Shown one piece after another: positions 25,954-33,601 of a stretch of 64,000 bases of DNA (the stretch's first letter is position 1; each line of letters starts with the position of its first letter). The stretch lies in contig JAMLHL010000008.1 in NCBI GenBank assembly GCA_023957125.1, forward strand, positions 1 to 64,000. Direction: 5' to 3'. A program made the position numbers and the translations under genes. Source of the DNA: Chitinophagaceae bacterium (GTDB lineage: Bacteria; Bacteroidota; Bacteroidia; Chitinophagales; Chitinophagaceae). The notes under the pieces were generated by a model. The model did no database searches. It had not been told where the DNA came from and saw only the letters and a list, made by a program, of their open reading frames with translations.

Positions 25954-27618
25954 TTATTTCCTGCTTTCCTTAGCCCAGGTATCCTTTAAGGTAACTGTTC
26001 TGTTGAAGATCAGGTGCTGGGGCGTTGAATCGTTATCCGCGATAAAATATCCTTTCCGGATAAACTGGTACCGGTCGCCGGGTTTTGCGTTCCCCAGGTC
26101 CGCCTCAATATAAGCTTCCGGGATCACCTGCAGAGAACCGGGATTCACATATTCAAGAAAATCCTTTTCTTCCGCGGCAGGATCTTCTACAGAAAACAAC
26201 CGGTCGTAGAGTCTTACTTCCGCTTTTGCCGCGTGTGCGGCGCTGACCCAGTGAATGGTGCCTTTGGTACGGATACCCGACACATCATTGCCGCTCTTGC
26301 TTTCGGGGAGATAAGTGCAGTGTATTTCGGTAATATTACCATTGCTGTCCTTATTGTAGCCTTCACATTTTATAATATAGGCGCTCTTCAGGCGTACCAA
26401 CGCACCCGGCGCCAGCCTGAACCATTTTTTTGCCGGCGTTTCCATGAAATCTTCTTTTTCTATCCATAATTCTCCTGAAAAAATAACCGGTCTTGTTCCT
26501 CCGTTATCTTCAGCTTCGGGGTTATTTTCACTCAATACTTCTTCCGTTTGGCCGTTGGGATAGTTGGTGATAATTAATTTTACCGGATCCAGCACTGCCA
26601 TACGACGAATGGCAATCCGGTTGAGATCTTCTCTTACACAATGTTCCAGCAGGCTCATGCTCACCAGGTTTTCCCTTTTGGCCACTCCTATCCGGGAAGC
26701 GAAATCACGGATGCTTGCGGGGGTGAAGCCTCTCCGGCGCATCCCGCTGATGGTGGTCATCCGGGGATCGTCCCAGCCGTTGACATACTTTTCGTTGACC
26801 AGTTGTAATAATTTCCGTTTACTGGTAATGGTGTAGGTAAGGTTACGACGGGCAAATTCATATTGCCTGGACGGATATATCTCCAGTTTTTCGATCAGCC
26901 AGTTGTACAGTTCCCGGTGCGGCACAAACTCAAGTGTACATAAGGAATGCGTTACTTCTTCGATGCTGTCGCTTTGGCCGTGCGCGAAATCATACATCGG
27001 GTAAATGCACCATTTGTTGCCGGTACGGTGGTGGTGAGCATGCTTAATACGGTACAATACAGGATCCCGCATCAGCATATTGCTGTGGGCCATATCTATT
27101 TTAGCCCGCAGGGTTTTACTGCCATCCTTAAATTCCCCGTTTTTCATCCGTTCAAATAAGTCCAGGTTTTCCTCCACGCTCCGGTTGCGGTATGGGCTGT
27201 TGCTCCCCGGCTCCGTAGGCGTACCTTTTAGCCGGGCAATTTCCTCGGAACTGCTGTCATCTATATAGGCCAGGCCTTTTTTAACCAGGTCAACAGCAAA
27301 TCCGTACAACGTATCAAAATAATCCGAGGCGTACAATTCGTTCTTCCAGGTAAATCCCAGCCATTTTACATCCTCTTTAATGCTTTCCACGTATTCGGTT
27401 TCCTCTGTAACAGGATTGGTATCGTCAAACCGAAGATTGGTATATCCGCCATATTTTTCGGTAAGCCCGAAATTCAGGCAGATGCTGGAAGCATGACCGA
27501 TGTGGAGATAGCCATTGGGTTCCGGTGGAAACCGGGTAATGATTTGCTGGTATTTACCGTTCTTCAGATCTTCTTCTACGATCTCTTCTATAAAATTGAG
27601 TCCTTTTTCTTCAGCCAT
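25954..27618 (-). CDS. glnS: Glutaminyl-tRNA synthetase
   Basis: A class I aminoacyl-tRNA synthetase of 554 residues that charges tRNA-Gln. The frame is open up to 27876, but ATG 27618 ([19 protein letters not shown]) gives the normal start. The HIGH motif is in [16 protein letters not shown], and the tRNA/ATP site has [26 protein letters not shown]. The KMSKS loop is the variant [17 protein letters not shown], and the C-terminal anticodon-binding beta-barrels follow. Length equals the E. coli enzyme. Its presence means glutamine is charged directly, not only by GatCAB. Repeat copy B touches its stop codon. Confidence 0.95.
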   Translation of the reverse strand: MAEEKGLNFIEEIVEEDLKNGKYQQIITRFPPEPNGYLHIGHASSICLNFGLTEKYGGYTNLRFDDTNPVTEETEYVESIKEDVKWLGFTWKNELYASDYFDTLYGFAVDLVKKGLAYIDDSSSEEIARLKGTPTEPGSNSPYRNRSVEENLDLFERMKNGEFKDGSKTLRAKIDMAHSNMLMRDPVLYRIKHAHHHRTGNKWCIYPMYDFAHGQSDSIEEVTHSLCTLEFVPHRELYNWLIEKLEIYPSRQYEFARRNLTYTITSKRKLLQLVNEKYVNGWDDPRMTTISGMRRRGFTPASIRDFASRIGVAKRENLVSMSLLEHCVREDLNRIAIRRMAVLDPVKLIITNYPNGQTEEVLSENNPEAEDNGGTRPVIFSGELWIEKEDFMETPAKKWFRLAPGALVRLKSAYIIKCEGYNKDSNGNITEIHCTYLPESKSGNDVSGIRTKGTIHWVSAAHAAKAEVRLYDRLFSVEDPAAEEKDFLEYVNPGSLQVIPEAYIEADLGNAKPGDRYQFIRKGYFIADNDSTPQHLIFNRTVTLKDTWAKESRK

Positions 27619-27640
27619 ACCGGGAAATTCATTTAGGGCA

Positions 27641-27648
27641 CAAATGTA
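27641..27648 (-). promoter_or_regulatory. Putative -7 element of glnS
   Basis: On the minus strand TACATTTG matches the TAnnTTTG consensus exactly, 22 bases upstream of ATG 27618. This supports the shorter glnS start over the long open frame. Confidence 0.5.
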
Positions 27649-27765
27649 ACCTCTATTAAGGATTAGGTTATGAAACGGCAGTGTAATATTTTTACCGCCG
27701 GGGAAAGATATTTCACCGGGAAAACGGGAAAAAAGGGGGGTCAGAATAAAACAAATAAATTCTTT

Positions 27766-27795
27766 TTGACAATAAGGATATTTTTCTGAACTTTG
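27766..27795 (+). promoter_or_regulatory. Putative promoter of the rpmB-rpmG-DUF4295 operon
   Basis: A TTG at 27766-27768 and GAACTTTG at 27788-27795 are spaced by 19 bases, in line with the Bacteroidota -33/-7 layout. The rpmB start codon lies 21 bases downstream. Confidence 0.5.
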
Positions 27796-27816
27796 CCGTC
27801 CCAAAAAATCAGGATT

Positions 27817-28053
27817 ATGGCCAGAGTATGTCAGGTTACGGGTAAAGTACCTATCAGAGGTAATCGTGTATCCCACTCAAATATTAAAACCAAACGCAGG
27901 TTTTTACCCAATCTGCAAACCAAGCGTTTTTTCCTTGCGGAAGAAGACAAATGGATAACCCTGAAAACTTCTACGGAAGGGTTAAGAACTATTAATAAAA
28001 GAGGTTTATATACCGTGGTGAAAGAATTGAGGGCGCAGGGAGAGAAGATCTGA
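27817..28053 (+). CDS. rpmB: 50S ribosomal protein L28 (bL28)
   Basis: A 78-residue basic protein beginning [20 protein letters not shown], with the L28 signature [18 protein letters not shown] and C-terminal [19 protein letters not shown] 27817 is the family start; the frame is open slightly further upstream. It is the first gene of the conserved rpmB-rpmG-DUF4295 cluster of Bacteroidota. Confidence 0.97.
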   Translation: MARVCQVTGKVPIRGNRVSHSNIKTKRRFLPNLQTKRFFLAEEDKWITLKTSTEGLRTINKRGLYTVVKELRAQGEKI

Positions 28054-28076
28054 TCATAATTTAAAATCTATAAGCA

Positions 28077-28259
28077 ATGGCGAAGAAAGGCAACAGGGTA
28101 CAGGTAATTCTGGAGTGTACCGAGCACAAAAACAGTGGTCAGGCGGGAACCAGCCGTTATATCACCACCAAGAATAAAAAGAATACCCCGGAACGTTTGG
28201 AATTGAAGAAATTCAATCCCATCCTGAAAAAAGTTACGGTACACAAGGAAATTAAATAA
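28077..28259 (+). CDS. rpmG: 50S ribosomal protein L33 (bL33)
   Basis: A 60-residue basic protein, [20 protein letters not shown] through [20 protein letters not shown], typical of L33. The zinc-binding cysteine pairs of C-plus L33 are absent apart from C14, so this is a zinc-independent form. It starts 23 bases after rpmB in the same operon. Confidence 0.97.
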   Translation: MAKKGNRVQVILECTEHKNSGQAGTSRYITTKNKKNTPERLELKKFNPILKKVTVHKEIK

Positions 28260-28330
28260 AATAATGACCCTGTGCCGTTTTGTGGAACGAACAGATAAAG
28301 TGCAGGTTCACTCAATAAACAAAAGAGACT

Positions 28331-28504
28331 ATGGCAAAAGCAGCTAAAACCGCTATAAAATCCAAGGACGCAAAGTCGGTTGCCGAATCAAAGAACTGGA
28401 CGAAGGTAGTTCGTGCCATACGGAACCCGAAATCCGGCGCTTATACTTTTAAGGAGGCGATTGTGCATAAGGATAAGGTTAAGGATTTTCTGGCCCAGAA
28501 ATAA
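28331..28504 (+). CDS. DUF4295 domain-containing small protein
   Basis: A 57-residue basic protein, MAKAAKTAIKSKDAKSVAES then NWTKVVRAIRNPKSGAYTFK, ending VKDFLAQK. It matches the DUF4295 family, which in Bacteroidota lies directly after rpmG; its function is not known but a ribosome link is likely from context. It starts 71 bases after rpmG and ends just before a terminator hairpin, so it closes the ribosomal operon. Confidence 0.92.
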   Translation: MAKAAKTAIKSKDAKSVAESKNWTKVVRAIRNPKSGAYTFKEAIVHKDKVKDFLAQK

Positions 28505-28530
28505 TTCAATTGTTTTTACGGAGCGTTTGA

Positions 28531-28570
28531 AGCTGTCACGATGATTTGTCGCGATGGCTTTTGTTGTTTT
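28531..28570 (+). terminator. Terminator after the rpmB-rpmG-DUF4295 operon
   Basis: Arms at 28531-28541 and 28549-28559 pair over 10 of 11 positions (allowing G-U) around a short loop, followed by TTTTGTTGTTTT. It separates the ribosomal operon from the GNAT gene, whose start is 9 bases further on. Confidence 0.65.
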
Positions 28571-28578
28571 AAAAAAGA

Positions 28579-29109
28579 ATGGATAACAGTGTATATATAA
28601 GGAAAGCTACTGCCCGGGATTGTGAAATTATTGTTGCATTGGGAAAAAAAACATTTACCGAAACCTACCTGGAGACCGGCAGCAACCCGGTGGTGCAGGA
28701 GTATATCGAGAAAAAACTATCCGATGAGAACATCAGCGAGGAACTGTGCAATCCCAGGGCCTGGTTTTATATCGGATTTGTGAATCATGAACCGGTTGCC
28801 TTCACCCGGCTTCGCCACGACCGGGTGGCGAAGGGATTGGAGGATAAACGCGCCATTGAGGTAGAACATATATATGTATTGCGGGAATACCAGGGGTTTA
28901 AGGTGGGAAAGGAAATGATGTCGAAGTGCATTGAGGTGGCCATGAATGAGCAATTTGAGACGATCTGGCTGCAGGTGTGGCAGCAAAATCATAAAGCCAT
29001 CCGTTTTTATATTAAAGCAGGTTTTGTGGTATATGAAACCACGTTGCTGCATTATGACGGCGATCTGCACCAGGATGATTTTTTAATGCGTATGGACCTT
29101 TATTATTAA
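28579..29109 (+). CDS. GNAT family N-acetyltransferase
   Basis: A 176-residue acetyl-CoA-dependent N-acetyltransferase. The N-terminus IRKATARDCEIIVALGKKTF is the usual first strand and helix. The acetyl-CoA binding region is IEVEHIYVLREYQGFKVGKEMMSK (around residues 93-116), with the pyrophosphate loop Q-G-F-K-V-G-K in place of Q/RxxGxG/A. The C-terminal strand is KAIRFYIKAGFVVYETTLLHYDGD. The substrate is unknown; the sequence resembles the diamine/protein-acetylating subgroup. It lies between the ribosomal operon terminator and ftsY, an insertion into an otherwise conserved gene order. Confidence 0.88.
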   Translation: MDNSVYIRKATARDCEIIVALGKKTFTETYLETGSNPVVQEYIEKKLSDENISEELCNPRAWFYIGFVNHEPVAFTRLRHDRVAKGLEDKRAIEVEHIYVLREYQGFKVGKEMMSKCIEVAMNEQFETIWLQVWQQNHKAIRFYIKAGFVVYETTLLHYDGDLHQDDFLMRMDLYY

Positions 29110-29114
29110 GGGTT

Positions 29115-29122
29115 TAAATTTG
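29115..29122 (+). promoter_or_regulatory. Putative -7 element of ftsY
   Basis: TAAATTTG matches TAnnTTTG exactly and ends only 5 bases before ATG 29128. If used, the ftsY transcript would have almost no leader. A -33 TTG at the right spacing is not evident, so co-transcription with the GNAT gene is the alternative. Confidence 0.4.
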
Positions 29123-29127
29123 TAGAT

Positions 29128-30111
29128 ATGGGATTATTCGGGCAATTATTCGGGAAAAAAGAAAAGGAAAGTCTGGATGAAGGGTTACAAAAAACCAAAG
29201 AGACTTTTTTTACAAAGATAACCAAGGCGGTTGCAGGAAAAAGCAGCGTGGATGAAGAAGTGCTGGATGCATTGGAAGAAGCGTTGATAACGGCGGATGT
29301 GGGATTGGATACCACGGTAAAAATAATAGACCGTATAGAAGCCCGGGTGGCGAAAGATAAATACCTGAACACGGCGGAATTGAACCGGATACTACAGGAG
29401 GAGATTGAAGCCATCCTGGTGGATGTGCCCGAAAAGAATAACTATGGATTTCATTCACCATTACCGGCTAAGCCCTATGTGATCCTGGTGGTGGGAGTGA
29501 ACGGTGTAGGCAAAACAACCACTATCGGAAAGCTGGCGCATAATTTTAAAAAAGCCGGGAAATCGGTGTTGTTAGGTGCTGCCGATACCTTCCGGGCGGC
29601 GGCAGTGGATCAGTTGACCATCTGGAGTGAGAGAACGGGCGTGGGTATAGTAAAAAAAGAAATGGGCAGCGATCCTGCCTCGGTAGCGTTCGATACGGTA
29701 AGCAGCGGTATAGCCAGGGGGGTGGATGCTATTCTGATTGACACGGCAGGACGTTTGCACAATAAGGCTCACCTGATGGAAGAGCTGAGCAAAATAAAAC
29801 GGGTGATACAAAAAGTGATTCCCGAAGCACCGCACGAGGTGATGCTGGTGCTGGACGGGTCAACCGGGCAAAACGCGTTGGAGCAGGCCAAACACTTCAC
29901 CGCTGCTACGGAAGTGACCTCGCTGGCCATTACAAAATTGGATGGTACAGCCAAGGGCGGCGTAGTATTGTCTATTGCTCATCATTTTAATATTCCGGTG
30001 AAGTTTATCGGCGTTGGGGAAAAAATGGAAGACTTACTCGTGTTTGACAAGCATGAATTTGTAGATAGTCTTTTTAATCTCAACCAGCTAAAAAAAGAAG
30101 GAACGGCATGA
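29128..30111 (+). CDS. ftsY: Signal recognition particle receptor FtsY
   Basis: A 327-residue GTPase that docks ribosome-SRP complexes at the inner membrane. The N-terminus MGLFGQLFGKKEKES is short and amphipathic, without the long acidic A domain of E. coli FtsY. The NG domain is complete: the N-domain ALITADVGLDTTVKII, P-loop VVGVNGVGKTTTIGKLA (123-139), DTFRAAAVDQL, DTAGRLHNK, the specificity motif TKLDGTAKGG, and FIGVGEKMEDL at the C-terminus. Its stop codon overlaps the start of the radical SAM gene by 4 bases (ATGA), which implies translational coupling. Confidence 0.97.
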   Translation: MGLFGQLFGKKEKESLDEGLQKTKETFFTKITKAVAGKSSVDEEVLDALEEALITADVGLDTTVKIIDRIEARVAKDKYLNTAELNRILQEEIEAILVDVPEKNNYGFHSPLPAKPYVILVVGVNGVGKTTTIGKLAHNFKKAGKSVLLGAADTFRAAAVDQLTIWSERTGVGIVKKEMGSDPASVAFDTVSSGIARGVDAILIDTAGRLHNKAHLMEELSKIKRVIQKVIPEAPHEVMLVLDGSTGQNALEQAKHFTAATEVTSLAITKLDGTAKGGVVLSIAHHFNIPVKFIGVGEKMEDLLVFDKHEFVDSLFNLNQLKKEGTA

Positions 30112-31415
30112 CCAACATTTTATCGCAGTCGCCATACGTGCTGTACTCCAACGGCAAAGGGGAAATCTTTGAGGATACCACTCTTTATGCTACGGGCAGA
30201 ACGGGCTGGGATGCGGTGCCGGTTCCGGTGGAAGACTGGATAGGGCTTCCCGAAGGCGGCTCGTTGTATGAATTGCCGGGGAGGAAAGGCATTGGTATTG
30301 ATGTACAAACGGGGGAGATGCGGCTGTGCGACAAAGGATGGGCTGTAGCGGCTTTTATTCCACCGGCACATACGGGGTTGTATCTTGCTGCATTTGAAAG
30401 CCAGCCTGATGCGCCGGTGCTGCCCTTGTTTTGTTATACCGCTGCAGCGTGGTTTGAAGATCGTTTTTACGTTCCTGCGGTGCGGATTGAGCAGGATATC
30501 CGGCAGGAGTGTAGCGGCTACGACGATACACAAATTCAAAGTGGCGTGGAGGTATTGCTGCATGCTTATCCCCATAACCGGTTGGTGAAACACCTGGCAG
30601 AGAATTGCTGTCTCACCTATCATTGTCCTGCCGCCCGAAATTATTTTATTGGCCGGTGGGAATGCCCGGTACCCTCTTCGCCTGCCTGTAATGCCAACTG
30701 CATCGGATGCATTTCTTTTCAGCCGCAAGAGGAGAGCATCACCTCTAACCAGGATCGCCTGATGTTTAAGCCTACATCCGAAGAGATCGTGGAATTTACG
30801 GTTCCGCATTTGCAAACTGCCCCTTATCCTTTGGTAAGTTTTGGACAAGGGTGTGAAGGAGAGCCCCTGCTGATGTGGGAAACCATCCGCAAGTCTATTA
30901 TTGAGATCCGGAAGCACACCCTCAACGGCAGTATCAATATCAATACCAACGGTTCTAAGCCTGATGCGGTGAGAGCCTTGTGTGAGGCGGGGCTCAACAG
31001 CATAAGAGTGAGTACCAATTCCGCCCGCAAGCCCATATACGAAGCGTATTACCGTCCCAATAATTATGCGTTTGAAGACATAGTAGAGAGCCTGAAAGTG
31101 GTGCGCGACCATGGGGGATGGACCTCCATTAATCATTTTGTATTCCCGGGTATTACCGACAGTGTGGAAGAATATGAAGCTTTGCGAAAACTGGTCAGGG
31201 AAACCGGGTTACGCATGATCCAGTGGCGTAATTTTAATATTGATCCTGATTGGTATATGGGCCGAATGAGCATCTATGATACGGGGGAGTCCTTAGGCGT
31301 AAAGCAGATGATGTTGCTGATACACGAAGAGTTCCCCGATCTGAAGTTCGGTTATTACAACCCGCCGATAGAAAGGATCAACGGCAATTACGAAGCCGAT
31401 TTTGCACATTATTAG
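30108..31415 (+). CDS. Radical SAM protein with uncharacterised N-terminal domain
   Basis: A 435-residue protein. The 4Fe-4S/SAM motif is C-x3-C-x2-C at C194, C198 and C201 (ACNANCIGCISFQP), preceded by an N-terminal region of about 185 residues with no recognised fold. Four further cysteines (C167, C168, C173, C186) sit just before the motif and could hold an extra cluster. The TIM-barrel core is recognisable: LVSFGQGCEGEPLL (GGEP-like), SININTNGSKPDAV, GLNSIRVSTNSARK and INHFVFPGITDSVEE. It overlaps ftsY by 4 bases, so the two are translated together. The substrate is unknown; the SPASM C-terminal cysteines are absent. Confidence 0.85.
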   Translation: MTNILSQSPYVLYSNGKGEIFEDTTLYATGRTGWDAVPVPVEDWIGLPEGGSLYELPGRKGIGIDVQTGEMRLCDKGWAVAAFIPPAHTGLYLAAFESQPDAPVLPLFCYTAAAWFEDRFYVPAVRIEQDIRQECSGYDDTQIQSGVEVLLHAYPHNRLVKHLAENCCLTYHCPAARNYFIGRWECPVPSSPACNANCIGCISFQPQEESITSNQDRLMFKPTSEEIVEFTVPHLQTAPYPLVSFGQGCEGEPLLMWETIRKSIIEIRKHTLNGSININTNGSKPDAVRALCEAGLNSIRVSTNSARKPIYEAYYRPNNYAFEDIVESLKVVRDHGGWTSINHFVFPGITDSVEEYEALRKLVRETGLRMIQWRNFNIDPDWYMGRMSIYDTGESLGVKQMMLLIHEEFPDLKFGYYNPPIERINGNYEADFAHY

Positions 31416-31683
31416 AATTAATTTAGTAATAGCTATCAGCCGTGAGCTTTCAGCTATCAGGACAAGACACAGTGTCAGGTTTTAGAGAGTTTGAAGTTTT
31501 TAGTTTAGGGTTTGGGTTTAGGCTGAACTTACTGATGGCTCATCAAAGCTCATGGCTCAAAGCTGATGGCTGTGCCTGCAACCTGGGACCTGCAACCAAC
31601 TCCCCCAACTCCAAACTAAAAATCCCAAACTTCAGCTGCGTCCAGCACCCTTATACCTGGGACCTGCACCCTGAGACCCGAAA
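31416..31683. repeat. Intergenic degenerate phrase-repeat cluster
   Basis: The gap between the radical SAM gene and comM consists of AGCTATCAGCCGTGAGCTTT / GCTCATGGCTCAAAGC-type phrases, GTTTTTAGTTTAGGGTTTGG phrases and CCTGCAACCTGGGACCTGC phrases, the last running up to the comM stop codon. The same families are found at 4335, 44505, 46780 and 63805. Confidence 0.85.
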
Positions 31684-33225
31684 CTATCCCGCCCATCCTT
31701 CCCTGTCTAAGCTCCTGTATTGTATGGCTTCCGCCAGGTGTTCGGGCAGAATGGCGCCGCTACCTGCAAGATCGGCAATGGTTCGGGAAACTTTTAATAT
31801 CCGGTCGTAAGCCCTTGCTGAAAGATTGAGCCGGTCCATTGCTGTTTTCAACAGGCTTTGCCCCATCGCGTCAATCCGGCAAACCTCTTTCAGTATTTTA
31901 CTACTGACCTGGGCATTACAATAGATCCCTTCAGATTGTTTATATCGTTCCGCCTGGATTTCCCTGGCTTTTATTACTCTCTCCCGGATGGCTTCCGAAC
32001 TTTCGCCTGCTTTCTGAACAGCAAGAGCCGAAAAAGGTACCGGTGTTACTTCCACGTGCAGATCAATCCGGTCGAGCAAAGGCCCCGAGATCTTGTTCAG
32101 GTATTTCTGTACCGCTCCCGAAGGACAGGTACATTCTTTTTCGGGGTGATTGTAAAACCCGCAGGGACAGGGATTCATGGAGGCGATGAGCATGAAGCTG
32201 GCCGGGAAGTCAACGGCTACCTTAGCTCGGGAGATGGTTACTTTCCGTTCTTCCATAGGCTGTCGCATTACCTCCAGCACGGATCTTTTGAACTCCGGCA
32301 GTTCGTCGAGGAACAAAACGCCGTTGTGGGAAAGAGAAATCTCTCCCGGCTGCGGTATGCCTCCGCCGCCCACCAATGCAGCATCGCTGATGGAATGGTG
32401 CGGCGACCGGAACGGGCGGCGCGACAAAAGCGTAGTATGCGCGGGTAGTTTCCCGGCAACACTATGGATCTTTGTCGTTTCCAGCGCCTCCTGCAACGTA
32501 AGCGGGGGTAATATGGAAGGTAAACGTTTAGCCAACATGGTTTTCCCCGCGCCCGGAGGGCCTATTAATATAGCATTGTGTCCACCTGCAGCAGTTACTT
32601 CCAACGCGCGCTTAATATTTTCCTGGCCTTTTACTTCGCTGAAATCAAATTCAAAACTGTTCTGCGACTGGTAAAATTCTTCTTTCGTATTGACTATAAC
32701 CGGGCGAAGGGTAGTTTCGTCTTTGAAAAATCCAATGACTTCGTTGATATGGCTCACGCCATATACCTTAAGCTGACTTACCATTGCCGCCTCCCTGCAG
32801 TTTTGCACCGGCAGGATCAGTCCTTTGAAACCCTCATTTTTTGCGGTAATAGCAATGGGTAAAGCGCCTTTGACGGGCTGAATATTCCCATCCAGGCTTA
32901 GCTCGCCCATGATCATATATTCGGGCAGCCGTTCGGCATTGGGGATTTGTTCGCTGGCGCCCAGGATAGCCATTGCGATGGGCAGGTCGAAGGCGCTGCC
33001 TGTTTTTTTTATATCCGCCGGTGCAAGGTTAATGATCACCTTGGTGCGGGGCATATAATAACGGATGCTTTTCAAAGCGCTTTCTATACGCTGGGCGCTT
33101 TCTTTTACGGCATTGTCGGGAAGCCCAACCATGAAAAACTTTTGCCCGGTGGTAACGTGTACTTCTACCGTGATAGGAAGCGCTTCCACTCCATATACAG
33201 CGCTTCCGAAGGTTTTTGTGAGCAT
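31684..33225 (-). CDS. comM: YifB/ComM family Mg-chelatase-like AAA ATPase
   Basis: A 513-residue hexameric helicase-like ATPase linked to DNA integration in natural transformation. ATG 33225 (MLTKTFGSAVYGVEALPI) is the family start; the frame is open to 33411 without meaning. The N-terminal Lon-protease-like domain has VGLPDNAVKESAQRIESA and GSAFDLPIAMAILGAS. The AAA part has Walker A GPPGAGKTMLAKRLPS, Walker B GVLFLDELPEF and SMNPCPCGFYNHPEKECTC, the zinc-like cysteine segment typical of the family. The C-terminal magnesium-chelatase lid (ARAYDRILKVSRTIADLAG) is complete. It stands alone between repeats. Confidence 0.95.
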   Translation of the reverse strand: MLTKTFGSAVYGVEALPITVEVHVTTGQKFFMVGLPDNAVKESAQRIESALKSIRYYMPRTKVIINLAPADIKKTGSAFDLPIAMAILGASEQIPNAERLPEYMIMGELSLDGNIQPVKGALPIAITAKNEGFKGLILPVQNCREAAMVSQLKVYGVSHINEVIGFFKDETTLRPVIVNTKEEFYQSQNSFEFDFSEVKGQENIKRALEVTAAGGHNAILIGPPGAGKTMLAKRLPSILPPLTLQEALETTKIHSVAGKLPAHTTLLSRRPFRSPHHSISDAALVGGGGIPQPGEISLSHNGVLFLDELPEFKRSVLEVMRQPMEERKVTISRAKVAVDFPASFMLIASMNPCPCGFYNHPEKECTCPSGAVQKYLNKISGPLLDRIDLHVEVTPVPFSALAVQKAGESSEAIRERVIKAREIQAERYKQSEGIYCNAQVSSKILKEVCRIDAMGQSLLKTAMDRLNLSARAYDRILKVSRTIADLAGSGAILPEHLAEAIQYRSLDREGWAG

Positions 33226-33342
33226 AGCAAAGGTTAGCTTGTTTAGTGATTTGAAATTACAAAAATTATCGGATATAGCTGTGGGAGGGATGATTAATAT
33301 TCTAAGTGCTGAAAAAGAGCAAAATCGTTTCCCGGATATGGA

Positions 33343-33420
33343 ACGCTGATAACACGGATCAGGCGGATAATCGCGGATAGTATATGTGGAGATCAGTGGT
33401 GCCGGTATCATCCGCGTTCT
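33343..33420. repeat. Degenerate repeat of the GGATAATCGCGGAT type
   Basis: The stretch has phrases such as ACGCTGATAACACGGATCAG, GGCGGATAATCGCGGATAG and ATCATCCGCGTTCT. It reads as a degenerate copy of the widely dispersed 'ATCCGCG..ATCCGTG' non-coding repeat known in many genomes. It lies between comM and a further repeat block. Confidence 0.55.
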
Positions 33421-33519
33421 AAAAGTATAAGTATGGGGAAAAAACTGTTGAATGATCCGGAAGACAAGTGCAATCCTTCCATCTGAAATCTTATATCAGT
33501 CTGAAATCAACTTCCCGTC

Positions 33520-33600
33520 AATCTCAAGTCTTCCGTCATCAATCCCCCGTATCTTCCACCAATTTCAAATCTTAAATCTTAAATCTCAAATTTCAAATCC
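33520..33600. repeat. TTTCAAATCTTAAATC phrase repeat before the mntH stop
   Basis: Tandem units AATTTCAAATCTTAAATC, TTAAATCTCAAATTTC and AAATCCCTC run up to the end of the NRAMP gene (stop on the minus strand at 33602). Confidence 0.7.
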
Positions 33601-33601
33601 C

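Noticed and set aside
30120..31136. Minus-strand frame of 338 codons opposite the radical SAM gene
   Set aside because: Antisense shadow of a gene with intact catalytic motifs.
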